Below, in pieces: positions 34,072 to 44,000 of a stretch of 64,000 bases of DNA. Both the position numbers and the translations under genes were made by a program. Source of the DNA: Terrimonas ferruginea DSM 30193 (GTDB lineage: Bacteria > Bacteroidota > Bacteroidia > Chitinophagales > Chitinophagaceae); NCBI RefSeq assembly GCF_000425585.1, contig NZ_AUDS01000018.1, positions 90,563 to 154,562 of the forward strand, read 5' to 3'. Under the pieces are notes generated by a model that saw only the letters and a list, made by a program, of their open reading frames with translations, was not told where the DNA came from and did not search any database. The first letter of the stretch is position 1. The number at the start of each line of letters is the position of its first letter.

Positions 34072-35430
34072 ATGGATATAAAAAACAACATACTCGAAAC
34101 GATTGGCAACACGCCCCTGATCCGTCTCAACAAAATAACCCGCGACTTTCCCTGTACTGTCCTGGCGAAAGTTGATTACTTCAACCCCGGCAATTCGATC
34201 AAAGACCGCATGGCACTGAAAATGGTGGAAGTGGCCGAACAGGAAGGTAAACTCAAACCCGGCGGCACCATCATCGAAGGCACCAGCGGCAACACCGGCA
34301 TGGGCCTCGCACTCGCCGCCGTTGTTAAAGGCTACAAATGCATTTTCGTAACCACTGATAAACAATCCAAGGAAAAAGCAGATATCCTGAAGGCTGTAGG
34401 TGCCGAGGTGATCGTATGCCCGACCAACGTGATGCCCGAAGATCCGCGCAGTTACTACAGCGTGGCGGCAAGACTGGCAAAGGAAGTTCCCAATTCCTAC
34501 CACATGAACCAGTACGACAACCTGGCCAACCGTCTTGCCCACTACGAAACCACCGGCCCGGAAATCTGGAAACAGACCGATGGCAAGATCACTCACCTGG
34601 TATGCACGGCCGGAACCGGCGGCACCATCACCGGAACAGCACAATACCTGAAAGAAAAAAATCCGAACATACAGATTTGGGCTATAGATGTTTATGGTTC
34701 TTTGCTCACAAAATACTTCAATACCGGAGAGGTAGACATGACCGAAGTTCATCCCTATATCAGCGAAGGTTTTGGTGAAGACTTTGTGCCGAAGAACTAC
34801 GATATGAGCGTGATCGATCTCTTCGAGCAGGTGACCGATAAGGACGGCGCGGTGATGGCCCGCCGCCTGGCCAAAGAAGAAGGTCTGTTTTGCGGTTACA
34901 GCGCCGGCAGTTGTTTCCAGGGACTCACCCAGTTGAAAAGCAGACTGAAGGCCGACGATTTGGTAGTGGCCATTTTCCACGACCATGGCAGCCGCTACGT
35001 AGGTAAAATTTACAATGATCAGTGGATGATCGAAAGAGGTTTCCTCGATGTAAAAACATTTAAAGATGTGGTTAGCGCACGTGGTTCACAACGCCTGATC
35101 AGCCTCACGCCCGATCAGACCATTGCCGAAGCCGTGGAACTGATGAAAAAGTATGATATTGAACACATTCCGGTAATTGTTGAGAATACTGTGGCAGGTT
35201 CCATCAGCGAAGGCGGTCTGTTTCAGAAGATATTCGATAATCCGGACCTCAAACATTCCTCCGTGAAAGACGTGATGGAAGCGCCCTTGCCGGTGGTGGC
35301 GTTTGATACAGCGGTAGAGAAATTGAGTCCGCTTATCAACAAGGGAAATGGCGCGGTTTTGGCGAAAGATGAGGCAGGAAGTTACCACATTGTAACCAAG
35401 TACGACATACTTCACGCATTAGGAAAATAA
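34072..35430 (+). CDS. PLP-dependent cystathionine beta-synthase with C-terminal CBS domains
   Basis: 452 residues. The fold-type II PLP enzyme (about 1-320) has Lys44 in NPGNSIKDRM, the substrate loop GTSGNTGMGLALA, and the phosphate loop GTGGTITGTA. A tandem CBS-domain pair follows (about 335-450: ISLTPDQTIAEAVELMKKYD and a second VKDVMEAPLPVVAFDTAVEK). It most likely condenses serine with homocysteine (or acts as a cysteine synthase); the CBS pair suggests allosteric control by an adenosyl ligand. It is monocistronic between a promoter box and a strong terminator. Confidence 0.9.
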   Translation: MDIKNNILETIGNTPLIRLNKITRDFPCTVLAKVDYFNPGNSIKDRMALKMVEVAEQEGKLKPGGTIIEGTSGNTGMGLALAAVVKGYKCIFVTTDKQSKEKADILKAVGAEVIVCPTNVMPEDPRSYYSVAARLAKEVPNSYHMNQYDNLANRLAHYETTGPEIWKQTDGKITHLVCTAGTGGTITGTAQYLKEKNPNIQIWAIDVYGSLLTKYFNTGEVDMTEVHPYISEGFGEDFVPKNYDMSVIDLFEQVTDKDGAVMARRLAKEEGLFCGYSAGSCFQGLTQLKSRLKADDLVVAIFHDHGSRYVGKIYNDQWMIERGFLDVKTFKDVVSARGSQRLISLTPDQTIAEAVELMKKYDIEHIPVIVENTVAGSISEGGLFQKIFDNPDLKHSSVKDVMEAPLPVVAFDTAVEKLSPLINKGNGAVLAKDEAGSYHIVTKYDILHALGK

Positions 35431-35454
35431 CTAATACGGATACACAATAAGCAG

Positions 35455-35492
35455 AAAAAGCCTTCCGATAACGTTCCCGGAAGGCTTTTTTC
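35455..35492 (+). terminator. Intrinsic terminator after the cystathionine beta-synthase gene
   Basis: Perfect 13-bp stem AAAAAGCCTTCCG (35455-35467) with 35478-35490, followed by more T residues. Confidence 0.9.
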
Positions 35493-35618
35493 GTAAAAAT
35501 ACGGTAACACAAGGGGGTATAATCACCCCGCTAAATCGGTTCTTTACGCCCGGATGTGGGAATTACTGATGCAAAAAAATCGAGCAATAATGCTCTATGG
35601 TGTTAAAGATTACATAAC

Positions 35619-36019
35619 TATTTTTGTATCAGAAGTTGATTGATTACTAATTATCAATCTAATCTGAAGTCCAATTCCAAATGAATTAAAACCATCCAAG
35701 TAAAAACCAAGTATCCGAAAAACCAGTAAAAATCCAGTATCAGTCAACTTCTTTCCTTTTGAAACCCGTTCTTAGAAAATAGTCCAGAAAAATCCAATTA
35801 CCGAAGAAAGACTTATCCAACATCCGAAAAACCAAAGATTGAAATCCAAGACCGAAGAAAAACCAGTCCAAATCCAGAAAGACCAAAAAATCCAATTCCA
35901 GACGAAAAATCGTCCGATCCTTTCCTTGAAGACAGTTCTTTAGTCACCGTGTCCAAATCCATGAAAAGATTATTTTAATTCCGGAACCCCTCCTGCTAAA
36001 ATCAACTTTTAGCAGGAGG
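35619..36019 (+). ncRNA. Candidate non-coding RNA: G-poor, TCCA-repeat transcript
   Basis: No ORF longer than about 30 codons fits here. TATTTTTG at 35619-35626 matches the TAnnTTTG promoter box. From about 35660 to 35960 the plus strand is A/C-rich: in 35641-35940 I count about 34 G and 69 C. It contains 14 copies of TCCA and two exact copies of ATCCGAAAAACCA. A perfect 13-bp hairpin CCTCCTGCTAAAA (35989-36001 with 36007-36019) closes it, although no T-run follows. Such an unstructured C/A-rich RNA could be a protein-binding sponge or a Rho-loading region. I know of no matching family. Confidence 0.45.
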
Positions 36020-36111
36020 CGCGGTGATTTTCAGCCGGTCTTTTATCTTCCGCATTCGTCCCCCATTTTTCCTTATTCTTATTGTAACGTAATTTGCCCG
36101 AAAACTGCCCT

Positions 36112-36912
36112 ATGCAGGTAACTGATCAAACCGGCAGCCTCGTTGTATTATCACGTCCTGTGCAACGGATTGTTTCGTTGGTGCCCTCACAAACCGAGTT
36201 ACTGGCGGCGTTGAACCTGGACGAGCAGGTGGTGGGCATTACCAAATTCTGTGTGCATCCGGAAAACTGGTTTCGCACCAAAACGCGTATTGGTGGTACC
36301 AAACAGGTACATCCCGACCGTGTGCGCGCACTCGCTCCCGATCTGATTATCGCCAATAAAGAAGAAAATGTAAAAGAACAAGTGGAAGCGCTGGCCGCGG
36401 AATTTCCCGTCTGGGTGAGCGATGTGAACGATCTCCCCTCAGCGCTTTCCATGATCCGCGACATCGGCATCATCACCGATCGCGGACAACCCGCCGGGCA
36501 ACTAGCGGATAAGATCGCAACTGCATTTGCAAAACTGGCCTCCTTTCCTCCGAAAAAAGCAGCTTACCTGATCTGGAAAGAACCTTATATGGTGGCCGGT
36601 GGCGATACCTTCATTAACGACATGCTGACACACGCAGGTTTTGAAAATGTTTTTGCTTCGCAAAACCGCTATCCCGCCGTGTCTGAAGAAGCACTGCTCA
36701 ACAGCAATGCCGAAGTTTTTCTTTTTTCTTCCGAGCCCTACCCTTTCCGTCCGCAACACCTCGAGACATTTCAGCGCGCCGGGCGCACCTGCCTGCTGGT
36801 TGACGGCGAACTGTTTAGCTGGTACGGCAGCCGCCTGCTACAGGCTCCCGCTTATTTTTCTATCTTGCAGCAACAAATCAGCCAGGCAGCGAATGGGGTT
36901 CATGGAACATAA
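36112..36912 (+). CDS. Helical-backbone metal receptor (BtuF/FepB-like substrate-binding protein) without signal peptide
   Basis: 266 residues from the ATG at 36112; a TTG 18 bp earlier is possible. The start QVTDQTGSLVVLSRPVQRIV and LVPSQTELLAALNLDEQVVG, then GGTKQVHPDRVRALAPDLII, are typical of class III periplasmic-binding folds for cobalamin or siderophores. No signal peptide or lipobox is visible, which is odd for a binding protein but common in Bacteroidota orphan members. No ABC permease is near. It overlaps the next gene by 11 bp, suggesting translational coupling. Confidence 0.85.
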   Translation: MQVTDQTGSLVVLSRPVQRIVSLVPSQTELLAALNLDEQVVGITKFCVHPENWFRTKTRIGGTKQVHPDRVRALAPDLIIANKEENVKEQVEALAAEFPVWVSDVNDLPSALSMIRDIGIITDRGQPAGQLADKIATAFAKLASFPPKKAAYLIWKEPYMVAGGDTFINDMLTHAGFENVFASQNRYPAVSEEALLNSNAEVFLFSSEPYPFRPQHLETFQRAGRTCLLVDGELFSWYGSRLLQAPAYFSILQQQISQAANGVHGT

Positions 36913-38002
36913 AAACAATGTGGAATTAAAAGAAAGTGACCGGCCGTCGCGCAAGAAATTCCTGTATCCGGTTAGTGTGCCGCTCAACAACTACCTCAAA
37001 TATCACGGGCGGGAAGTGACCTTGCCCGTCGCCCACCGTGATCTGCTGAACTTTACCTGGACCATTCCGATAAAAGACAAACAAGGCAATCCCACGCATT
37101 GGGAAAAAGCGATCTACGATACGCGCGACTGGGAATATCTGCGTGAAGGGCTCGTGCGCATTTACGCGGTATTAAAAACAGAAGGAGATCTCACCTTTAT
37201 CGATCAGTTGGATGTGGCGCGCATCGACTATTGCACATTCGGCAACTCCATGCCTTTCCGCATCCGCATCGTCAATAAATTCAACGCCAATTACGACCAC
37301 TACTATATCAAGATCACCGATGCCTCGCGCATTTACGGTTTGGAGCTGGAACACATTCTTTCGCCCAACCGGATCACTTTTTTTACACATGGGTCAACGC
37401 TGGTGGAAGAACATATTCCCGGTATTCCGGGCGATGTGTTTATTAAACAGGAACTCGGCAAACCGGAAACCAACAAAACACGTCTCGCGAAAGAATTCGT
37501 AAAGTTCAATGAACGTTGCTTCGTACGGTTGCTCGGCGATATGCGCAGTTATAATTTCGTGGTGGAGGTAACGCCTGATATCGAAGACTATCAATACCGC
37601 ATCCGCGCCATCGACTTCGATCAGCAGGTATATGAGGGACGGAAGAACATGTATCTTCCGCAATTCTTCAAGGAAAATAATCCGCTGGTGCAAATGACAC
37701 TGCAGCAGCTCAACAAAGAATCGATCGACCAATACCAGGCGGAAGAACGTTCGGCCATGGCTTTCCGTGTGGCTGCTTCAAGATTCCGCTTGATGGATCT
37801 TTTCAATATCATGTCGCGCGATATCATTTCCACGCCGGAAAAAACCGACAACCTGCGTCAGGAACTGAATGCGTATTTTAACACCAATGCTTTCGACCGC
37901 TGCCGTTCAATGGGACAGATATTAAAGGTCCACCTCAAACTCATGTTGAAAGACAACCTCCTGTTGATCCAGGAAAAAACACGCCGGCTTAAGAATAAGT
38001 AG
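36902..38002 (+). CDS. Conserved-looking protein of unknown function
   Basis: 366 residues from the ATG at 36902 (an alternative ATG at 36893 adds three residues). Translation upstream in this frame is a shadow of the preceding gene. Soluble, no signal peptide. Segments such as PVAHRDLLNFTWTIPIKDKQ, IRAIDFDQQVYEGRKNMYLP and a helical C-terminus rich in Leu/Lys are seen; the IDFDQQ motif recalls a kinase-like Asp region but I would not assign one. The 11-bp overlap with the metal-receptor gene implies one operon. The stop codon TAG opens a long heptad array. Confidence 0.7.
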   Translation: MEHKNNVELKESDRPSRKKFLYPVSVPLNNYLKYHGREVTLPVAHRDLLNFTWTIPIKDKQGNPTHWEKAIYDTRDWEYLREGLVRIYAVLKTEGDLTFIDQLDVARIDYCTFGNSMPFRIRIVNKFNANYDHYYIKITDASRIYGLELEHILSPNRITFFTHGSTLVEEHIPGIPGDVFIKQELGKPETNKTRLAKEFVKFNERCFVRLLGDMRSYNFVVEVTPDIEDYQYRIRAIDFDQQVYEGRKNMYLPQFFKENNPLVQMTLQQLNKESIDQYQAEERSAMAFRVAASRFRLMDLFNIMSRDIISTPEKTDNLRQELNAYFNTNAFDRCRSMGQILKVHLKLMLKDNLLLIQEKTRRLKNK

Positions 38003-38085
38003 TAAGTAGTAAGGTCATAAGTACTAAGTATTAAGTACTAAGTATTAAGTATTAGGTTTTAGGTATTGGGTTTTAAGTTACTACA
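38000..38085 (+). repeat. Stop-anchored TAAGTNN heptad array, longest in the window
   Basis: Starting at the TAG stop: TAGTAAG, TAGTAAG, an 8-mer GTCATAAG, then TACTAAG, TATTAAG, TACTAAG, TATTAAG, TATTAGG, TTTTAGG, TATTGGG, TTTTAAG. It drifts towards GGG at the far end, as expected for decay by point mutation. Confidence 0.92.
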
Positions 38086-38095
38086 AGCAGGCAAA

Positions 38096-41000
38096 TTATT
38101 TATCAATGGTCGTTTGCTTCATTTCGTTTCTTCCAAAGAATGTAGGGAAATACATGAGTTCTGCGCGCACGGGATTCAGGTGGTATACACCACTGTAACG
38201 CGGCTCGAGCTCAAGCTGAAAACGGTGCTCACCTTTGGTCATGCGCTCGATGAAAATGACTGCTTTATCTTTCAGGTATTCGGCATGATTGATCCAGTTT
38301 TGTGGTTTGTTGCCATAGGTACAACCAGCCGGTATGGGAATTTCCAGTTGTACATAATCAGCGTCTTCATTCACCGTCACTTTCACGTGCAATATCACGC
38401 GTTCACCGGCTTTCAATTCCCCTACCGGGCGGCCGCTTCGTTCAAACCAGGATGCTACCTGGAATTTATCCGTTACCGGTTCGGGTTGGGTATTAAAAAT
38501 GCGCTGATAGCAGGTCAGGTATAACAGGCCGCCGCCAATCTTGCGTATACCGATCGGTGTTGCGGGTTGGGTTATCGCTGTTTTAAAAGGAAATTCAGTT
38601 GTGCGGATGGTAGTGCCCGCCTGTATTTCCAGTGTAGTCTTTGATGTAAAATCTTGCTGTTCTTGCAGCAATCGCGGCAGGATCGCAGAAACAATCGTGG
38701 CCGATTCAACCGTGTTGACCCATCGGCCTGACTTTCTGCGCTCGAGAAAATACTGGATGATAGCATTCAGCTCGTTTTCATACCCTTTTTCTTTTTCCAG
38801 CACTTTAAATGCAAGTACGGTGCTGGCTACCGCATTGGCACTCCAATTATAAGAATCCGCTCCCCAATGCAATCCGCCGAGCATCGTGCGAATTTGTTTA
38901 CGTATGAGTGATTCAAGATGTGCCTTATATGGTAATTGTTGTGCCTGTTCGATTTTCACCATCTGCCATTGCTGATGCAGGCTGATCGAGTCAAACGGAA
39001 TTTTCGCCAGCCAGGAAGCATATTCACCTTCGTGTTTGGCCTCGCTCATGGTGTACAATGCGTCGAGCAGTGCATAACGGTCCATCAGCCGCAGATTGTT
39101 TTGCAAGTAAAGCAGTGCGTTGCGCACGTTGGTTTCGATCAACGGTTGACTGCGGAATGGCAACAAGGCTCTTGTAACATAATTCGTGATGACGGCATTG
39201 GTCACGCCATTCTGCCACCAGCCCCAACTGCCTTCAAAGCGCTGCGATTTTTGCAGCCGGTTGAGCAACTGCTGCATTTCTTTTTCATGCTTAAAAGGCT
39301 GTTTTAAGGTGGCTCTTATTTTCTGTTCCATGGCCAGTCCGGTCAATTTGGAAGCGGTTTGCTCCATGCAGTAGTAAGGATACTCTTTCAGTTTTTCTAT
39401 TTCATCGAGTAATACATCGAGTGTATTATTCTGCGCGTATATCTCCACTTGTGCTGCATCAGCCAACGGTATAAAAGAAAATGCCGTGTCTTTCCCAAGC
39501 GTCCGGAAATCACCTTTTGCCTCCACAGTGCCTTTGCGCACAACGGGAATGCGGCGCAGCTCTCCATCACTGTAGCCGTTGGCAGTGCTGATCTCAAAGC
39601 GCGCCGATACAGTATCGGCGGTGGCAATGGCGATGGGCAATTCTTCTATTACCGAAGCATTTGCTTTCAGCGATGTGTTAGGTAAATTTTTGTTTTGGCC
39701 ATTCCATTCAAACGAAGTCTGCAACAACACGTCATCGGTCGTGTAGTTGATCATTTTGCCAATAAGAACTGCCGAGTCTCCTTCCGTTAAGAATTGCGGG
39801 GTGGACAATTGTGCCAATACCGGTTTGAATGATTTAACGAACATACCAGTTTTAACGATGCGTCGTTTTTTATCCATGCCCACTACATAGGTGTGCCAGC
39901 CGGTAATATTATCGGGATAGGTAACGGTAAAGGAAACTTCGCCGTTCTCATCCGTGATCAGGTTGGGTTGCCAGAACGCATAGTCTCTGAATTTCTCCCG
40001 GATGCCTGTTTGGAAATCAGCGGTCGTGATGACGATCACACCATTGACCGCTCTGTCGCCATATAAGGCAGAGGCCGCCGCCCCTTTTAATATGTTCATC
40101 TGTGCATTTGACAGGTCCATATTGGCAGGCAGCTCCTCCATCATGATGCCGTTGATCACGTACAATGGCTTTTGATTGCCGTTGATCGATGAAATGCCCC
40201 GGATCGTGATTTGAGATGAACTTCCCGGCGTCCCAACGTCTACACCCGGTATTCTTCCCTGCAACAGTTGTTCGGAAGACACAACCGACACCGCTCCTGT
40301 AACGGACATTCTTCTTTGTGCTCCGTATCCGGTTACCACCACCTCATCCAGAGCGCCGTCGCTGACTTCAAGACTAACCGTCATGTCATCGGTATAAACA
40401 AGTTCTATTTTTACCTCCCTTTCGTAACTAATGTACCCGACTGCCGCCACAACTAATACATATTTTCCGGGGCTTATACTGTCGATCACAAATCTTCCGC
40501 CTTCACGCGTTACAGTGCCTCCCCGGTATCCTTTAAGATAAACGGATGCATTGAAAACCGGCTTATGACCTTTTGCATCCACCACCACGCCTTTTATCCT
40601 GGCTGATCCGCGCGGTAAAATCAACTGTGGTTCCGGTTTTGGTTTTCCTGCAGCTTCCCGTCTTGCATACTCGACCGCCATGCTGTCTTCCACTTCATAC
40701 TGTCTGAGCAAAGCTGCAACATAGGTGTTCGTTGAATCGTAGCGCACCGAATCTACTTTCACGCACAAGGTGCCTCCGGGTTTGATATCAAGATTATTGT
40801 ACACCGCAAAATTGCCACTCGGGGTAACCAGGACGAGACTATAAAGGCCGTGTTTCAATTGCGTGTACCGGTTGAAATCATACCTTCTTATTTTCGGATC
40901 ATCAGGTTCAGCTACGTTATAAAGAATGCCGTATTGAAACGAAGAATCCTTTGGCATTTTTACCAACATCTTGCCGTTGTCATCCGGATTGCGTGATGAC

Positions 41001-43861
41001 CGGTAAGAATAATCATTCGCTCGTAACCGTGCTATACGTGGTCTGGGCGCAGCCAATCGCATTGCCGGCGGTGCAACAATCGTATCTCCCAATGGCCATG
41101 CCGTATTGGCAACAACCGGAAGGTTCACTTTTTCCTCATTGCCCAATATGCGTTTCTTTTCCAGTCGTGCAATGCCGGGTGTAAGTTTATACTCATAACC
41201 CACTTCAAAGGGAAAACTAAAAGCAAAATCATCGGGCTTGTAATATTGTAAATTTTCTCCCGGCAAAAATGGGCCGATCAGGTGCGGCCTGCCATAACCG
41301 ATGTATACCAGTTTGTGCCGCTGCCATACAAAAGCGTTGTTGGTACGGGAATCATTTTGCAATTGCCAGATGGAGGTCTCGATCTGCAGCCGTTCATTAC
41401 CGGTATAAGCATCCGGCATTTCTTTTACCTGTGCATTGGCAGGCAGGTTGTCGAGATCAAAAGCTATATCCTGCTTATAATAAGGCTGCATGTAAACGCT
41501 GTCGATCTGGATATATTTATTACGCAAACGAATTCCGATCTGCACATAACCCGGCGCCACGGGAAAAGCATAAACAGATTTATCGGTAACGCCATTGTAA
41601 TAAGCGAGTTGGCGGTTGAGGTACAATAAATATATTTCCTGCGGAATACCTTTTTGCACGGCATATACAGCCAGTTGTGGTGTAAAATCCGAGATCAGCG
41701 TGGCTTCCGACCGATACGGTTTTTCAGGAAACAATAGCTTGTAGTAGGCCATTGTATCCAATGAAAGCTTTTTGATCCAGCCTGTATTTTTCCCCAATGG
41801 ATGGCGCAGGATGAGGCCGGTTTCTTCCGTTTCATAATTGCCCAATAATATCTGTCCACGCCACCTGTATTTTCTCAGATACGGCGGTTCCGGTACACGG
41901 ATATTATCACCGAACTGACCGTTATAGCTGAGCGCCGTGAGGTTTACATTGCCGGCTTTTCTATCGAGATAGTCTCTCACTTTTACTTTAAGGGTATCGG
42001 TTTGTCCGGGATAAATAGTGCTGGCACCGCTGATATCTGCCTGTAAAATTTTATCCAATCGCGCAAGACTTTGCATGCCGGTTCTTTCTTCACCACCCCA
42101 CCAGTACGACCATTTTAACGTGTAGATTTTGCCCGTCGGGATTATAATTTTTCCGGTAATAACCGCTGCGCTGTCAGCACCGTAATTCACTACTTTATTA
42201 TTATTCAAAATAGTATAATGAACCGGTATCCGGTTTGGGTTGTCCAGTGTAAAACCTGCCGTATCATGTTGCTGAATGCGGTTGAATACAAGCTGATAGC
42301 TCTCCGGTTCAAATGTTTCGCGGATCACTCTTCTGTCATCGCCTGCTATCGTTGTAAATAAATAAGCGCTTGTATAAGGATCGATGTCTGTTTCGTAGGG
42401 AAATGCAATAACATCGGTTGTTTTTCTCTCCTTCTTCTTAACAAAACCGGATGCCGGCACAGATTCACCTTCTTTCAGGTAATGAGCGATCAGCCGTTTG
42501 CCTTTCAGTTTTACATCGATGGTATGTTGTTGGTGCAGGAAGCTGACCGTTTCGCTTTTCTCCTCCAGTTCGTTGTTGCTGTTGCGAAACTCCGCCACCA
42601 GTTCCAACTGCATGTCAACTGCCGGTATTGCGTTCAGCGGAAAATCAAAACGCGTTTCCGTATTCACGTCCAAAGGTTTCTCATCGCGCCAGAGCGTATC
42701 GGGTACAAATTCGCGATCGGTATACCAGTTGTTGATCTGGCCCGCTAACACATAAAATTTAACGCGTCCATCCATCACGGCCAGTCCGTTCACATCTTTC
42801 GCTGCGGCAAAAATGCTGAGCGTGTCGCGTCTTGTATAAACCTCTTTGCCTGCGCGTAATTTGTAAGAAGCTACTTCATCCAGCACATAATCTTCTATTT
42901 TGAAACCACCCGAAAGCAGCCGCTGTCCTTTTGCCGTTTTAAAAACGATCGTGTATTGTTTATCGCCCGGCAAAGAATCGCCCGGAAGGAACTCATAGAT
43001 ATAAGCACCATCCGTAGCGGATTTCAAGGTGGCGAGTTTCTTATCGATGTATTGCTTGTCGTAGTATTGGATATAAATATCAAGCGCTCCTTTAAGCGGT
43101 TTCCATTTGCGGTTCAGGATATAGGCTTTTAGCTTAACCGTGTCCTGCGGTTTGTATTTAGGCTGATTGAACAAGACATACCCGGTGCCGGCGTTCGCGT
43201 TTTTGTTGGACCTGTGCCGGTATTTACCTGAGCCGGCAAACACCCTTTTCAATTTTATGATGGGCCATGAAACAACCTTTCCGGCGCGGCCGTTACCGAA
43301 ATTTTTCCACCATTGCGACCATACGCGCGGCGGATCATCTTCGTTATTCACCAGATCGACCAGCAGCGTATCACCGGGTACTGTCACTTTGATCAATGCA
43401 TCGCCGGGTTTGCTGCTTGTTATGCGATAGGCTTTCGCAGCTCTATTGTATGGTGCCGGTTTACCCTTTACGGTTACCACTGCATTGCTGATATATTGCC
43501 CTGTCCGTTCATTCCTGACTTCCAGCAAAACCCGGTGCCGGTCATTGTGTGGCATGGCTGCAAGATTACTCTTACAGTATACTTCGGTAACGAGCTGATT
43601 ATTGGCAGCGGAAACGATGAGGTAAGTACCCACCGGCAATGTCTCCGCTTTAAACGTATCGCTTAACACGGTAGCAAAGGGTGTTTGGGAAAGATAGCGC
43701 TCCGGGTAAACAACCGTTTTCCGGATATACTTTTCCGCAGTATCGGCTGGTATGCGATAGATCAGCGTCTGCCAGCCTGACCTGCGTGCCTTGGAAAGTG
43801 GTTGCTGCGCTATTGCAGGTAGGGAAACAAGCAGGAAAATGAATACGGCTAATCGGCGCAT
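38096..43861 (-). CDS. Alpha-2-macroglobulin-like exported protein with embedded carboxypeptidase-regulatory and TonB-plug domains
   Basis: 1,921 residues from the ATG at 43861; the longer frame to 43897 would precede the signal peptide (FIFLLVSLPAIAQQ). Domains in order: N-terminal beta region; MG2-like (about 230-290, KYKPQDTVKLKAYILNRKWK); further MG domains; CarboxypepD_reg-like (about 1090-1160, ARIKGVVVDAKGHKPVFNAS); SusC-type plug (about 1165-1290, VVTGYGAQRRMSVTGAVSVV); alpha-2-macroglobulin core; and a thioester-like CMEQ at 1498-1501 in YPYYCMEQTAS followed by the helical thioester domain. It is probably an envelope protease trap or surface protein. A plug inserted inside an A2M scaffold is unusual. 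Confidence 0.88.
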   Translation of the reverse strand: MRRLAVFIFLLVSLPAIAQQPLSKARRSGWQTLIYRIPADTAEKYIRKTVVYPERYLSQTPFATVLSDTFKAETLPVGTYLIVSAANNQLVTEVYCKSNLAAMPHNDRHRVLLEVRNERTGQYISNAVVTVKGKPAPYNRAAKAYRITSSKPGDALIKVTVPGDTLLVDLVNNEDDPPRVWSQWWKNFGNGRAGKVVSWPIIKLKRVFAGSGKYRHRSNKNANAGTGYVLFNQPKYKPQDTVKLKAYILNRKWKPLKGALDIYIQYYDKQYIDKKLATLKSATDGAYIYEFLPGDSLPGDKQYTIVFKTAKGQRLLSGGFKIEDYVLDEVASYKLRAGKEVYTRRDTLSIFAAAKDVNGLAVMDGRVKFYVLAGQINNWYTDREFVPDTLWRDEKPLDVNTETRFDFPLNAIPAVDMQLELVAEFRNSNNELEEKSETVSFLHQQHTIDVKLKGKRLIAHYLKEGESVPASGFVKKKERKTTDVIAFPYETDIDPYTSAYLFTTIAGDDRRVIRETFEPESYQLVFNRIQQHDTAGFTLDNPNRIPVHYTILNNNKVVNYGADSAAVITGKIIIPTGKIYTLKWSYWWGGEERTGMQSLARLDKILQADISGASTIYPGQTDTLKVKVRDYLDRKAGNVNLTALSYNGQFGDNIRVPEPPYLRKYRWRGQILLGNYETEETGLILRHPLGKNTGWIKKLSLDTMAYYKLLFPEKPYRSEATLISDFTPQLAVYAVQKGIPQEIYLLYLNRQLAYYNGVTDKSVYAFPVAPGYVQIGIRLRNKYIQIDSVYMQPYYKQDIAFDLDNLPANAQVKEMPDAYTGNERLQIETSIWQLQNDSRTNNAFVWQRHKLVYIGYGRPHLIGPFLPGENLQYYKPDDFAFSFPFEVGYEYKLTPGIARLEKKRILGNEEKVNLPVVANTAWPLGDTIVAPPAMRLAAPRPRIARLRANDYSYRSSRNPDDNGKMLVKMPKDSSFQYGILYNVAEPDDPKIRRYDFNRYTQLKHGLYSLVLVTPSGNFAVYNNLDIKPGGTLCVKVDSVRYDSTNTYVAALLRQYEVEDSMAVEYARREAAGKPKPEPQLILPRGSARIKGVVVDAKGHKPVFNASVYLKGYRGGTVTREGGRFVIDSISPGKYVLVVAAVGYISYEREVKIELVYTDDMTVSLEVSDGALDEVVVTGYGAQRRMSVTGAVSVVSSEQLLQGRIPGVDVGTPGSSSQITIRGISSINGNQKPLYVINGIMMEELPANMDLSNAQMNILKGAAASALYGDRAVNGVIVITTADFQTGIREKFRDYAFWQPNLITDENGEVSFTVTYPDNITGWHTYVVGMDKKRRIVKTGMFVKSFKPVLAQLSTPQFLTEGDSAVLIGKMINYTTDDVLLQTSFEWNGQNKNLPNTSLKANASVIEELPIAIATADTVSARFEISTANGYSDGELRRIPVVRKGTVEAKGDFRTLGKDTAFSFIPLADAAQVEIYAQNNTLDVLLDEIEKLKEYPYYCMEQTASKLTGLAMEQKIRATLKQPFKHEKEMQQLLNRLQKSQRFEGSWGWWQNGVTNAVITNYVTRALLPFRSQPLIETNVRNALLYLQNNLRLMDRYALLDALYTMSEAKHEGEYASWLAKIPFDSISLHQQWQMVKIEQAQQLPYKAHLESLIRKQIRTMLGGLHWGADSYNWSANAVASTVLAFKVLEKEKGYENELNAIIQYFLERRKSGRWVNTVESATIVSAILPRLLQEQQDFTSKTTLEIQAGTTIRTTEFPFKTAITQPATPIGIRKIGGGLLYLTCYQRIFNTQPEPVTDKFQVASWFERSGRPVGELKAGERVILHVKVTVNEDADYVQLEIPIPAGCTYGNKPQNWINHAEYLKDKAVIFIERMTKGEHRFQLELEPRYSGVYHLNPVRAELMYFPTFFGRNEMKQTTIDK

Positions 43862-44000
43862 AGCAGATGGTTTGGGGAAAGGATGTGCCGTCCGCACGGA
43901 TTACATAAATAAATGCTAAATAATTCAGGTATGTGTGTAACCTGTTTCTTTTTTTTAAACCCCGCGATACCATTACCTTAGCATCGCTAAAAAAAATGAT

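Noticed and set aside
34042..34986. 314-codon minus-strand ORF opposite the cystathionine beta-synthase gene
   Set aside because: Shadow frame; the forward strand has all PLP-enzyme motifs.
36641..36892. 84-codon N-terminal extension of the unknown protein gene
   Set aside because: This stretch overlaps the metal-receptor gene in another frame and its translation has no sensible pattern; the ATG at 36902 is preferred.
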